This document shows positions 1-7,431 of a DNA stretch of 10,105 nucleotides, piece by piece (within the stretch, counting starts at the first letter, position 1; the number at the start of each line of letters is the position of its first letter). The notes beneath the pieces were generated by a model that saw nothing but the letters and a program-made list of their open reading frames with translations, was not told the origin of the DNA and did no database searches. Source of the stretch: Candidatus Schekmanbacteria bacterium (GTDB lineage Bacteria > CSSED10-310 > JACPHN01); contig JACPHN010000263.1 in assembly GCA_016188575.1 (NCBI GenBank), forward strand, positions 1 to 10,105, written 5' to 3'. A program made the position numbers and the translations under genes.

Positions 1-1
1 C

Positions 2-142
2 CGCTACCTCGAGCGGCTGGGCCTCGACCGCGGGGCGCTGCTGATTTTCGATCGGCGGCCCGCGGCCCTGCCGCTTCCGGACCGCGCCACGACCGCGGAG
101 GTCGCGCACGCCGGCAGACGGGTGCGAGTTGTGCGCCTGTAG
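2..142 (+). CDS. C-terminal fragment of an ATP-binding/PD-(D/E)XK-like protein (5' end outside window)
   Basis: The reading frame is open from the left edge to the TAG at 140-142 and gives 46 residues. The fragment begins RYLERLGLDRGALLIFDRR, continues through a Pro/Ala-rich stretch, and ends [10 protein letters not shown] 'YLdrLGLdeGyLvIFDrR ... gk.I.VvrL' ending is familiar from the C-terminal nuclease-like segment of AAA/PD-(D/E)XK ATP-binding proteins, where the last strand is a short basic-hydrophobic motif. That family assignment rests on recall of the motif alone; all ATPase motifs would lie upstream of the window. It ends 14 bases inside the possible TTG start of the next gene, so the two could be co-transcribed. 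Confidence 0.55.
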   Translation, partial: RYLERLGLDRGALLIFDRRPAALPLPDRATTAEVAHAGRRVRVVRL

Positions 143-863
143 CCGCCGCGAGCTCCGCGGCAGGGCGCCAGGCGGTCGGTGCGCACGGCGCATCTGGCGC
201 GTGGTGTACGGTGTCGCGCTCGCCACGATGTTCCTGTGCTCCTGGGGGTCGACCGCGCCTGCCTCGGCCGCCAGCGCCTTCGCCGTCACGCTGTCGCTCG
301 CTCCGACCGAAATCGCCATGGGCGGCACGAGCATCGTCACAGCGCGGGTGAGTCGGGGCGGAAGCGGATACGATCCGGATCTGTGCGCCACCAGCCCGTG
401 CCCGCGCGAAGTGTATTTTCAGAGCGCCCTGGGGGGACTTGCCGCGGCCGACCTTACCGCCGCGATCTGCTCCAGCGGCCGGCTTGACCAGGAGGGTTGC
501 GAGACGGCGGCGATGATCGGGTCCGCGGCGACCGTGCTCGGCCGCCACGTCTCGCCCGCGGCGGGCACCGGCACCGTGTGCGGGACGCTCGAGCTGGTGC
601 TGGTTCAGGGATGCGCGCCGCTTGCGGTGTCGGACGAGCTGCCGCCCGCTGTGCCCGTTTCTGCAACCGGCGCGGCGGAGCTCGGGGCGCTGCTTTCATT
701 GCTCTGCGCTCGCCGGCGTTACCGCGCCGCCGCCGCCTCCATCGACGGGGCGCGAGCAGCCGTGCTACTCTCTTGGCAGCCCGCGCGGAAAAGGACGCGA
801 ACAGACACTGAGGCGAGAAGGACATGGCAACCCGGATACCGACAGAAGGCGCCGATCGCGTAG
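129..863 (+). CDS. Predicted exported Cys-rich protein with C-terminal hydrophobic/arginine tail, function unknown
   Basis: I do not recognise the family. From TTG 129 the protein has 244 residues. An N-terminal basic stretch (RRIWR, 20-24) precedes a hydrophobic core (about 25-39) and an APASA-like signal peptidase site near 43-48, so export is likely. The start is uncertain: GTG 201 or 204 are alternatives that keep the hydrophobic core but lose the basic n-region, and no start has a convincing ribosome binding site. The mature part begins with a strand-rich segment ([19 protein letters not shown]) that reads like an Ig-like or bacterial surface domain. It carries six cysteines (86, 91, 114, 124, 151, 162), an even number that fits disulfides outside the cytoplasm. 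Near the C-terminus a VP motif (175-176) is followed by a short hydrophobic run (181-194) and RRRYR (195-199), like a surface-anchoring tail. The last ~45 residues are Arg-rich and may be read-through. The stop lies 40 bases inside the downstream gene. Confidence 0.6.
   Translation: MCACSRRELRGRAPGGRCARRIWRVVYGVALATMFLCSWGSTAPASAASAFAVTLSLAPTEIAMGGTSIVTARVSRGGSGYDPDLCATSPCPREVYFQSALGGLAAADLTAAICSSGRLDQEGCETAAMIGSAATVLGRHVSPAAGTGTVCGTLELVLVQGCAPLAVSDELPPAVPVSATGAAELGALLSLLCARRRYRAAAASIDGARAAVLLSWQPARKRTRTDTEARRTWQPGYRQKAPIA
810..822 (+). promoter_or_regulatory. Ribosome binding site of the large regulator
   Basis: A purine-rich stretch, GAGGCGAGAAGGA, lies immediately before ATG 824. The GAGG at 810-813 and the AGAAGG at 816-821 both resemble anti-Shine-Dalgarno matches. 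This supports ATG 824 as the start of the 1799-residue protein, even though it lies within the 3' end of the preceding reading frame. Confidence 0.6.
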
Positions 864-3800
864 CGACGCCGATCGTGCCGGCGGGGCGACTGCTGGCGGG
901 CCGTTTTCACCTGCTCAGGCTGCTCGGCGGCAGCTCGTCGGTGGAAACCTATCTGGCGCGCGAGGCCGGAGCCGTGCACGCGCCGCTGGGAGCCGGCGGT
1001 TCCGCGGCATTTCTGGTCGTTGTCAAGGTATTGCGCCATCCGGAGATCGCCGAGCACACTTTGCAGTTCAAGCGCCAGTACCGCACCGCGCGGCGGCTCA
1101 TCCATCCCAACTTGCTCACCCCCCGAGAATTCGAAGCGGTTCCGCCGGAGCCGCCGTTTATGGTGCTCCCCTACGTCCACGCCCTGCGCGCCGAGGGTCT
1201 GCTGCGCAAGATGACCGATGGCGACCAGATCGAGCTTCTCTGGGGGCTGTTCGAGACGCTGGACTACCTGCACTCCCGCGGGTTGGTGCATGGTCGCCTC
1301 CATCAGGGCAACTTCCTCCTGGTCGAGTCCCGCGACGCTGCGCCGGGGGCGTCGCCGGGTCGCCACCCGAGCCACGCCGTGCTGATTGCCGACGCGGGAC
1401 TGGGGGAGACGACGACCGCCACGTTATCGGGCGCTGTGCGCGAGGAGTTCCACTATCTGGCGCCCGAGCTCGCCATCGGCCGCGCCTCGGATGGCCGCGC
1501 CGACCTCTATGCCGCCGGTGTGCTGCTCTACCGGATGGCCACCGGCGACTATCCGTTCACGGGAAAGACCGCCCTGGAGCTCGTCCGCCAGCATTTTCGC
1601 GCCTCGGCGCCGCCCTCGGCACCGCTGGCGGGCCTGCCGTCCGCGATCGAGGAAGTCATCCTGAAGCTGCTGCAGAAGCGCCCAAACCGCCGCTTTCGGT
1701 CGGCACAGGAGGTCCTGTCCTTCCTCGCGGAAAACCGCGCCGACTTCCGCGATGCCGCCCCGCGCCCGCGGCGCTTCCGGCTCTTCACGGGCGAGCTGAT
1801 CGGCCGCGAAAACGAGCTCGGCGTCCTCGGCAAGACGCTGGCCCTGGTGAAACGGTCGCAAGGGCACCTCGTGCTCATCTCCGGCGAGGAAGGCATCGGC
1901 AAGACGCGCCTGATGGAGGAGTTTCGCCTCTACGCCCAGCTCGAAGGCCTGCTGCCGCTGATGGCGCGATGCTTCGCGGGCGCCGGGCCTTACGTACCCA
2001 TTTCGGAAGCGCTCACCCAGCTCTTCGACCATCTCGAGCGGCGTAACCCGGAGTTTCTGATCGCCAACGGCGGTGACGTCGATCCGGAGCTGATGCGCGG
2101 AATTGTCGCACAGCTCCACCGCGGCGGCGGCGGTAGTGGCGGTGGCGGCAGAATCGATCTCCTCGACGCACTCGCAGAGTCTTTCCTGTCGGTGTCCCGA
2201 AGCTGGCCGCTACTGCTCATTCTCGATGACTTGCACATCGCCGATCGGGAAACGCTGGATTTCCTGGTGCATCTGACGCGCAAAATGACGAGCGCCAAGA
2301 TCATGGTGGTGGGCTTACTCCTCGACCGCGAAGTCACGCAGAGCCGATCGCGGGGCGAGGCGCACCCGCTTCTCCCGCTCTACGCCGACGGCGGCGGGCA
2401 GCCGCAGGTGCGTTTTCTGACCCTGGAGCGGCTGAGCCAGGCCGCTGTGGAAGCTCAGGCTGCGGCGCTGCTCGGGACGTCCAATATCCCCGGTCGGCTC
2501 GTGGAGCTGCTCATGGAGGAAACCAAGGGCAGCCCCTATTTCGTCGAGGAGCTGCTCAAGCACCTTGTCGAGTGCAACTTGCTCGAACGGACCGGAGAGC
2601 GCTGGCGGCTCGCCACCGACGCCACCGGCCTGCAGCAGCTCCCCTCGTCCATCTTCGAGATCCTCACGGCGCGCATCGAGCGCTGCACCGCCGAAGAAAA
2701 GCGGATCCTGTCCGCACTATCCGTCGTGGGCCGCGACCTGCCCCACTCGCTGCTGCGCGAGCTCTCCGACTTGCCCGAGGACGAGCTACTGGACCGCATC
2801 ACGGATCTCACGCTCATGGACCTCATCCACGAGGTCGCCGACCGGGACGGGAAGCGGACACTCGGTTTCACCCAGGACCGGCTCGCCCAGATCGTCTACG
2901 ACGGACTCTCGGCCAAGGACCGGTCGTCGCTTCATCTCCGCTACGCGGAGCTGCTGTCGCGCTTGCACGGCGCCAACCTCGACCCGGTAATCGACGAGCT
3001 CGCCCACCACTGCACCCGCGGCGGGGACCGGCAGCACGCCATTCTCTACTCGCGCCGCGCGGGTGACCGGTCGCGCACGATCTTCGCGCACTCCAAGGCC
3101 ATCGATCATTACGAGCGCACCCGCCGCCTCCTGTGGGAAGGCGAGCTTGCCGGCGATCCCCTGACCCGCTACATCGAGGTCTCGGAGCTGCTCGGCGACG
3201 TCTACGTGACGGTGGGCCGGTATCACAACGCCTTTCGCGTCTTCACGCAACTGCTCGAAATCGCCCAGCGGCTGCCGCTGTCGCGCTCCTATCTCGCCGA
3301 CTTGCACCGCCGCCTGGGGAACATCCAGGGCGCTCACGGCGAGCTGGATTCCGCGCTCGAGCATTTTCGCCAAGCCATCATCCTGATCGGCAACCAGGGG
3401 GAGACGGTACAACTGGCGCGCACCTACCTGGACCTCGGCGCCTGCCATTCTCGGTGGGGCAACGTCGTGCAGGCGCGCGAGAACGTGGCCCGGGCGCTGA
3501 AAATCGTGGAGCGATCCGAAAGCGCCGAGGAAGTGGCCAAGGCGCACGACTCGCTGGGGCGACTGGCGCTGGATCACGGCGAGATCGCCGAGGCGCGCGA
3601 GCACTTCTCGAAGAGCCTGCGGTTGCGCAGCAAGGCGAGCGACGAGGTGGGCGTCGCGTTCACCCTGGTCCACCTCGCGGACGCCGACATTCAGCAGGGG
3701 CTCAAGGGGGATGCCGTCCAGCGCCTGGAAGAGGCGATCGCGGTCTTTCGGCGCGTCGGCCAACAGCGCGGCGAGGCCGAGGCTCTGGCCCAGCTTGGGG

Positions 3801-6223
3801 TCCTCTACCACCGCTTTAGCGCCCGCTGGGACCTGGCGCGGGAAGCGCTGAGTAGCGCCATCGCCCTGAGGCAGCGCATGGGCGACGGCTTTCAGGCCGC
3901 GCTGGCGCAACTTTCACTGGCCGAGCTGGAAGCGGATCTCGGAAAGCTGGAAGAGGCGGAGCAGCGATTGAAAACCGTGCGGTCGGTGCTGGAGCGGGTC
4001 GGCAATCCGCTCGGCATGGCGCAGTGCGCGGCGGCCCAAGGCCGCTGGTGCACGCAGTTCGGCAGCCTCGTGAAGGCGCGGGAATACCTGTTGCAAGCGC
4101 AGGAGCACGTCAATACGGCGAGCGGGCACCGGCTGGCAGCGGTGCTGGATCCGGCGCTCGTGGACCTCTATGCGCGCATCGGCAACCTCGACCACGCCGT
4201 GCAGCTCTGTCGCGCGGCGCTCGGCAGGCTGCGCGAGGAGGCATATCCGCTGGCTCGGGCGGAGCTGAAGCTCCTGCTCGGCTCGACCCTGCGGCGGATG
4301 GGCGAGCTGGAGGAGTCGGAAGACGCGAGCTTCCTGGCGCTCGGCGAATTCAAGGATCTCGACGCGGAGCTCCATCAGGCGCACGCGCAGTTCGAGCTCG
4401 GCTGGCTGTGCCGCGCGCGCGGGCGGCTCGAGCAGGCGGGTGACCACTTCCACCGCGCCGAGCAGATCTACTTTCGCCTCGGCGCCGCGCGCCACCGCGA
4501 GGACGCCATGGCCGCGGCGCGCAAGCTGCAAGAGGAGACGTTCTCGGCGCTCCCGGACCCGAAGGAGGGGCGCCACGAGCTGACGATCCTCTACCGCATC
4601 AGCCAGGTGCTCGGCTCCCTGCTCGACCTGCGTCCCCTGCTTTCGAAAATCGTCGACATCGCCGTGGAGACGTTGCGCGCCGAACGCGGCCTGCTGGCAC
4701 TGGTGGACGAGAGCACGGGCGAGCTCGAAGTGAAGGCCGCGCGAAACTTCGACGTTGAGGGCACCGAGCTCAGCCTCGACTTTTCGCGCTCAGTCCTGGA
4801 GACGACCCTCGAGGGCGGCGCGCCGGTGCTGTCGAACAATCTGCAGACTGACGACCGCTTCAGCGCCAACGTCAGCGTCGTTCTCCTCGAGATCGAGTCC
4901 GTTCTGTGTGCGCCGCTGACCACGCGCAGTCGCACCGTGGGCTGCCTGTACGTGGACAATCGCCGGCAGGGCCGCGTTTTTTCCGACCAGGATCTGGCCT
5001 TCTTGACCACCCTCGGCACCCAGGCGGCGACCGCCATCGAGAACGCGTTGCTGTTCGAGAAGAACAAGGCGATCATGGAAGGGATCGACGAAGGCGTGGT
5101 CGCGATCGATCTCGGTGAGCGAGTCGTGGCGTTCAACCGCGCCGCGGAGCGGATCACGGGGCTGCGCGAAAACGAGGTCGTCGGACAGGACATCGACGAG
5201 CTGTCGATGCTGGTGCAGGCGCCCCTGGGTCGGGCGTTTCGCCGCGCGCTCGAGGGCGGCGACGAGGTGCGAGACGAGATAACTCTGACGCGGTTCTCGG
5301 GTGAGGACCGCACCGTGGAAGTGCAGTGCCGCACGATGCAGGACGCGTACGGCGAGCGGGCCAGCGTGCTCGGGCTCTTGCGCGACGTGACCGATCTCCG
5401 CCGGCTCGAGGCACAAGTGCGCATCGGCACCCGGTTGGAGGCGATGGGCGAGCTGGCGACGAAGGTCAGCGGGCGGATGACGGGATACCTGTCCGCCGTG
5501 CGCTCATTCTGTCACGGCTTGCTGGACGGCGTCGGCGAGGAGACCGCCAGCCGCGAATACGTGGAAGAGATCCTGCTCGAAGTGGACGACGCGGATCGCT
5601 ATATCCACACGACGCTGTCCGGGGAGTCGAGCAGCGGCACTGGCAAGGGAGGCCCGCGGGTCGCCGATTGTGCGCGCGTGCTCGCGGAAGTGGTGCACCG
5701 CTGGACACAGCGCGCCGAGGATCTCAACGTCAGCCTCGCGGTAACCTCGGCGCCGGCGCTGCCCGACGTGCCGGTGGCCGACGAGCTGCTGCGCGAGGCG
5801 GTGAGCAACCTCGTGGTCAACGCGCTGGACGCGCTCGAGCCGCTGGCGCGGCGCTCTGAGGAGGACACGCCCTCGGACCTGGACGTCACGCCGCCGGCAG
5901 GTTGCCGCTTTCCGCACCTCGCCGTGCAGCTCGCGGCGGAGGTCATTCCTGCGCGCGCACCGCGCCCGGAGCCGTCGCTGCCGAGCGGCGAGCTGGTCGT
6001 GGTCGAGATTCGCGACACTGGCCCCGGCATCCCCGACGACGTGCTCGAACGGATCTTCGACCCGTTTTTTACAACAAAAGCTGAAGGTAACGGCATCGGC
6101 CTGTGGCAGGTGCACCGGACCGTGGAGGAGGCGGGAGGATGCACGCGGGTTTCGACGTCACCGCGAGGAACCATCTTTCGGCTTTACCTCCCCGCGCTGG
6201 GCGCCGGCGGCGACGAGCCGTGA
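824..6223 (+). CDS. Giant multidomain signalling protein: pseudo-Ser/Thr kinase, AAA ATPase, TPR, GAF, PAS, histidine-kinase-like (degenerate)
   Basis: Cytosolic 1799-residue protein with no signal peptide or membrane span seen. Domain order: kinase-like fold ~25-300; AAA/STAND-type ATPase ~322-585, with Walker A GEEGIGKT (354-361) and Walker B LLILDD (464-469); a winged-helix-like region ~600-700; about ten TPR-like repeats ~780-1240; GAF ~1252-1412; PAS ~1416-1524; HisKA ~1530-1600; HATPase_c ~1640-1795, with N box (N1662, N1666), G1 DTGPG (1731-1735), F box FDPFFTTK and G2 GIGL (1757-1760). The architecture is known from large bacterial (PknK-like) and cyanobacterial kinase-AAA-histidine kinase fusions. 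The kinase domain keeps K68, N163 and the DFG Asp (D190, as DAG), plus APE (213-215). It has HGR instead of HRD (R158), Q85 for the alpha-C Glu, and a glycine loop missing two glycines. The HisKA box reads [10 protein letters not shown], with G1550 at the histidine position. Both phosphotransfer activities are therefore probably lost, while ATP binding at the AAA and HATPase_c sites is probably kept. Likely a ligand- and partner-sensing scaffold or switch; its ligand and target are not visible. It is followed after 15 bases by the EcsC-like gene. Confidence 0.93.
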   Translation: MATRIPTEGADRVATPIVPAGRLLAGRFHLLRLLGGSSSVETYLAREAGAVHAPLGAGGSAAFLVVVKVLRHPEIAEHTLQFKRQYRTARRLIHPNLLTPREFEAVPPEPPFMVLPYVHALRAEGLLRKMTDGDQIELLWGLFETLDYLHSRGLVHGRLHQGNFLLVESRDAAPGASPGRHPSHAVLIADAGLGETTTATLSGAVREEFHYLAPELAIGRASDGRADLYAAGVLLYRMATGDYPFTGKTALELVRQHFRASAPPSAPLAGLPSAIEEVILKLLQKRPNRRFRSAQEVLSFLAENRADFRDAAPRPRRFRLFTGELIGRENELGVLGKTLALVKRSQGHLVLISGEEGIGKTRLMEEFRLYAQLEGLLPLMARCFAGAGPYVPISEALTQLFDHLERRNPEFLIANGGDVDPELMRGIVAQLHRGGGGSGGGGRIDLLDALAESFLSVSRSWPLLLILDDLHIADRETLDFLVHLTRKMTSAKIMVVGLLLDREVTQSRSRGEAHPLLPLYADGGGQPQVRFLTLERLSQAAVEAQAAALLGTSNIPGRLVELLMEETKGSPYFVEELLKHLVECNLLERTGERWRLATDATGLQQLPSSIFEILTARIERCTAEEKRILSALSVVGRDLPHSLLRELSDLPEDELLDRITDLTLMDLIHEVADRDGKRTLGFTQDRLAQIVYDGLSAKDRSSLHLRYAELLSRLHGANLDPVIDELAHHCTRGGDRQHAILYSRRAGDRSRTIFAHSKAIDHYERTRRLLWEGELAGDPLTRYIEVSELLGDVYVTVGRYHNAFRVFTQLLEIAQRLPLSRSYLADLHRRLGNIQGAHGELDSALEHFRQAIILIGNQGETVQLARTYLDLGACHSRWGNVVQARENVARALKIVERSESAEEVAKAHDSLGRLALDHGEIAEAREHFSKSLRLRSKASDEVGVAFTLVHLADADIQQGLKGDAVQRLEEAIAVFRRVGQQRGEAEALAQLGVLYHRFSARWDLAREALSSAIALRQRMGDGFQAALAQLSLAELEADLGKLEEAEQRLKTVRSVLERVGNPLGMAQCAAAQGRWCTQFGSLVKAREYLLQAQEHVNTASGHRLAAVLDPALVDLYARIGNLDHAVQLCRAALGRLREEAYPLARAELKLLLGSTLRRMGELEESEDASFLALGEFKDLDAELHQAHAQFELGWLCRARGRLEQAGDHFHRAEQIYFRLGAARHREDAMAAARKLQEETFSALPDPKEGRHELTILYRISQVLGSLLDLRPLLSKIVDIAVETLRAERGLLALVDESTGELEVKAARNFDVEGTELSLDFSRSVLETTLEGGAPVLSNNLQTDDRFSANVSVVLLEIESVLCAPLTTRSRTVGCLYVDNRRQGRVFSDQDLAFLTTLGTQAATAIENALLFEKNKAIMEGIDEGVVAIDLGERVVAFNRAAERITGLRENEVVGQDIDELSMLVQAPLGRAFRRALEGGDEVRDEITLTRFSGEDRTVEVQCRTMQDAYGERASVLGLLRDVTDLRRLEAQVRIGTRLEAMGELATKVSGRMTGYLSAVRSFCHGLLDGVGEETASREYVEEILLEVDDADRYIHTTLSGESSSGTGKGGPRVADCARVLAEVVHRWTQRAEDLNVSLAVTSAPALPDVPVADELLREAVSNLVVNALDALEPLARRSEEDTPSDLDVTPPAGCRFPHLAVQLAAEVIPARAPRPEPSLPSGELVVVEIRDTGPGIPDDVLERIFDPFFTTKAEGNGIGLWQVHRTVEEAGGCTRVSTSPRGTIFRLYLPALGAGGDEP

Positions 6224-6224
6224 T

Positions 6225-6231
6225 GGAGGAG
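6225..6231 (+). promoter_or_regulatory. Strong Shine-Dalgarno of the EcsC-like gene
   Basis: GGAGGAG lies seven bases before ATG 6239 and just after the TGA of the regulator (6221-6223). It is the best ribosome binding site in the window and fixes the start at 6239, rather than the ATG at 6223 that overlaps the stop codon in another frame. Confidence 0.8.
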
Positions 6232-6238
6232 CTCACAA

Positions 6239-7429
6239 ATGCCGAGCAAGGACCCCGCGGGGGAAGGCGCGCTGTGGTTACTGAAAGCCCTGGAGCGGTT
6301 ATTCGCTGAGGTCGATCGCGGCCGCCTCCTGGATGAAATCGAGGATTATCGCAAGCGTTTCCCCGACACCCCGGCGCCTGGCGTCGCCCGCCGCATCGTC
6401 GGCGAGATGGCGTTCACCTCGGGGGTGCGGGGCGGAATCCTGAGCGTGCCGCGGAGTGTTCCCGGGGTCGGTTGGGCACTGGGATTCGTCGGCGCGTCCG
6501 TCGACACTCTGGCGTTGATTCGCGAGCAATCGCTGCTCATTTTCAAGGTTGCCGCCCTCTTCGGGCACTCCTTGTACGAGCAGGCGCGTATCGTCGAGGC
6601 GCTTGCGGTCTTCGGCATCCTGTCCGGCGACGCGGACGCGGTCAACCAGCTCGAGGGCGTGCTCAAGGCGCTGCCCAGTGGGGCGCTGCGCGGCGCGGGC
6701 GTTGCGGTGGTGCGCGAGGCGGCGATCGCCATTGGCCAACGGCTGGCCAGGCGCGGCGTCCTCAAGTGGCTGCCGTTGATCGGGATTCCGCTCGGCGGCG
6801 CCATGAACTTCATGTCGACCGAGGACGTGGGCTGGAGCGCGATCCGCTATTACTCGCGACGCAACATCAGCCAGAAGCTGCTCGGTGACCTCTTTACCGA
6901 CGAGGAGCAGATGCGCAGGGCGCTGCTGGACGTGTATTTGTTCCTGCACTCCTCCGAGAAAGAGATTCCCAAGGAAGTCCAGACCCGGGCGGAGCGACTG
7001 GGGAGGAGCATCGGCGTGCGCGACGCGGAGAAGGTCGTGGCCGAGGCGGTGGCGGGACGCGGTCCCACCCCGAAATCCATCGCCGCGCGCCTGGAGGATG
7101 CCGCTGACCGCGCCCAGATTTTCGAGCGCGCGGTGCTCATGGCGCGGAGCATCGAATCCGACTACCTGCAGGGGTTTTTGCTCGCCAATCTCGCCGACGG
7201 CCTGGAGCTCAGCGAGGAGGAGCGCCGCCGCATCGCCGGCGATGTCCAGCGCTTCATGACGGACACCGTCGAAAACGAGCCGCCGGGACTGGCGCAGCGC
7301 GTAGGTGAGGCGGCGACCGACACGCTGCGATCCGTGGCCGCGACCGGCGCGAGCTCGGCGGCGTACGTCAAGCGCAATCTCCGCAACCTGCTCGGCCTGT
7401 CCGAGGACAAAGACGTCGAGAAAAGCTGA
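6239..7429 (+). CDS. EcsC-like protein with possible TerB-like C-terminal half
   Basis: A 396-residue protein without a signal peptide. The N-terminal half (about 48-205) has the pattern I associate with the EcsC family: a Gly/Pro-rich hydrophobic segment (61-92), a long hydrophobic helix with LIREQSLLIFKVAALFG (93-109), and a PLIGIPLGGAMN motif (179-190) followed by a Tyr-containing helix. EcsC proteins are poorly characterised; Bacillus EcsC is linked to the Ecs ABC transporter, and no transporter is seen here. The second half (about 215-340) is helical and acidic, with an 'ADGLELSEEERRRIA' segment (319-333) like the acidic signature of TerB/DUF533-type helical domains. The C-terminus (350-396) is an Ala/Arg-rich tail that may be amphipathic. 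It sits 15 bases after the large regulator and 2 bases before radA, so shared expression is likely. The EcsC-like call is moderate and the TerB-like call is weak. Confidence 0.7.
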   Translation: MPSKDPAGEGALWLLKALERLFAEVDRGRLLDEIEDYRKRFPDTPAPGVARRIVGEMAFTSGVRGGILSVPRSVPGVGWALGFVGASVDTLALIREQSLLIFKVAALFGHSLYEQARIVEALAVFGILSGDADAVNQLEGVLKALPSGALRGAGVAVVREAAIAIGQRLARRGVLKWLPLIGIPLGGAMNFMSTEDVGWSAIRYYSRRNISQKLLGDLFTDEEQMRRALLDVYLFLHSSEKEIPKEVQTRAERLGRSIGVRDAEKVVAEAVAGRGPTPKSIAARLEDAADRAQIFERAVLMARSIESDYLQGFLLANLADGLELSEEERRRIAGDVQRFMTDTVENEPPGLAQRVGEAATDTLRSVAATGASSAAYVKRNLRNLLGLSEDKDVEKS

Positions 7430-7431
7430 TC

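Noticed and set aside
774-792. TTGGCAG motif before the large regulator as a sigma-54 promoter
   Set aside because: The -24-like half is present, but no TTGC half follows at the required spacing.
622-2046. Long + strand frame (474 codons) overlapping the start of the large regulator
   Set aside because: The translation is Pro/Arg/Gly-rich without motif, while the frame from 824 contains the full kinase and AAA signature.
2786-3910. Long open frame on the - strand opposite the TPR region (374 codons)
   Set aside because: It lies entirely antisense to a well-supported protein, is an artefact of high GC with few stops, and its translation shows no domain pattern.
6068-6096. TTTACA as a -35 element for an internal promoter ahead of the EcsC-like gene
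   Set aside because: The position 17 bases downstream reads CGGCAT, with no resemblance to a -10 element.
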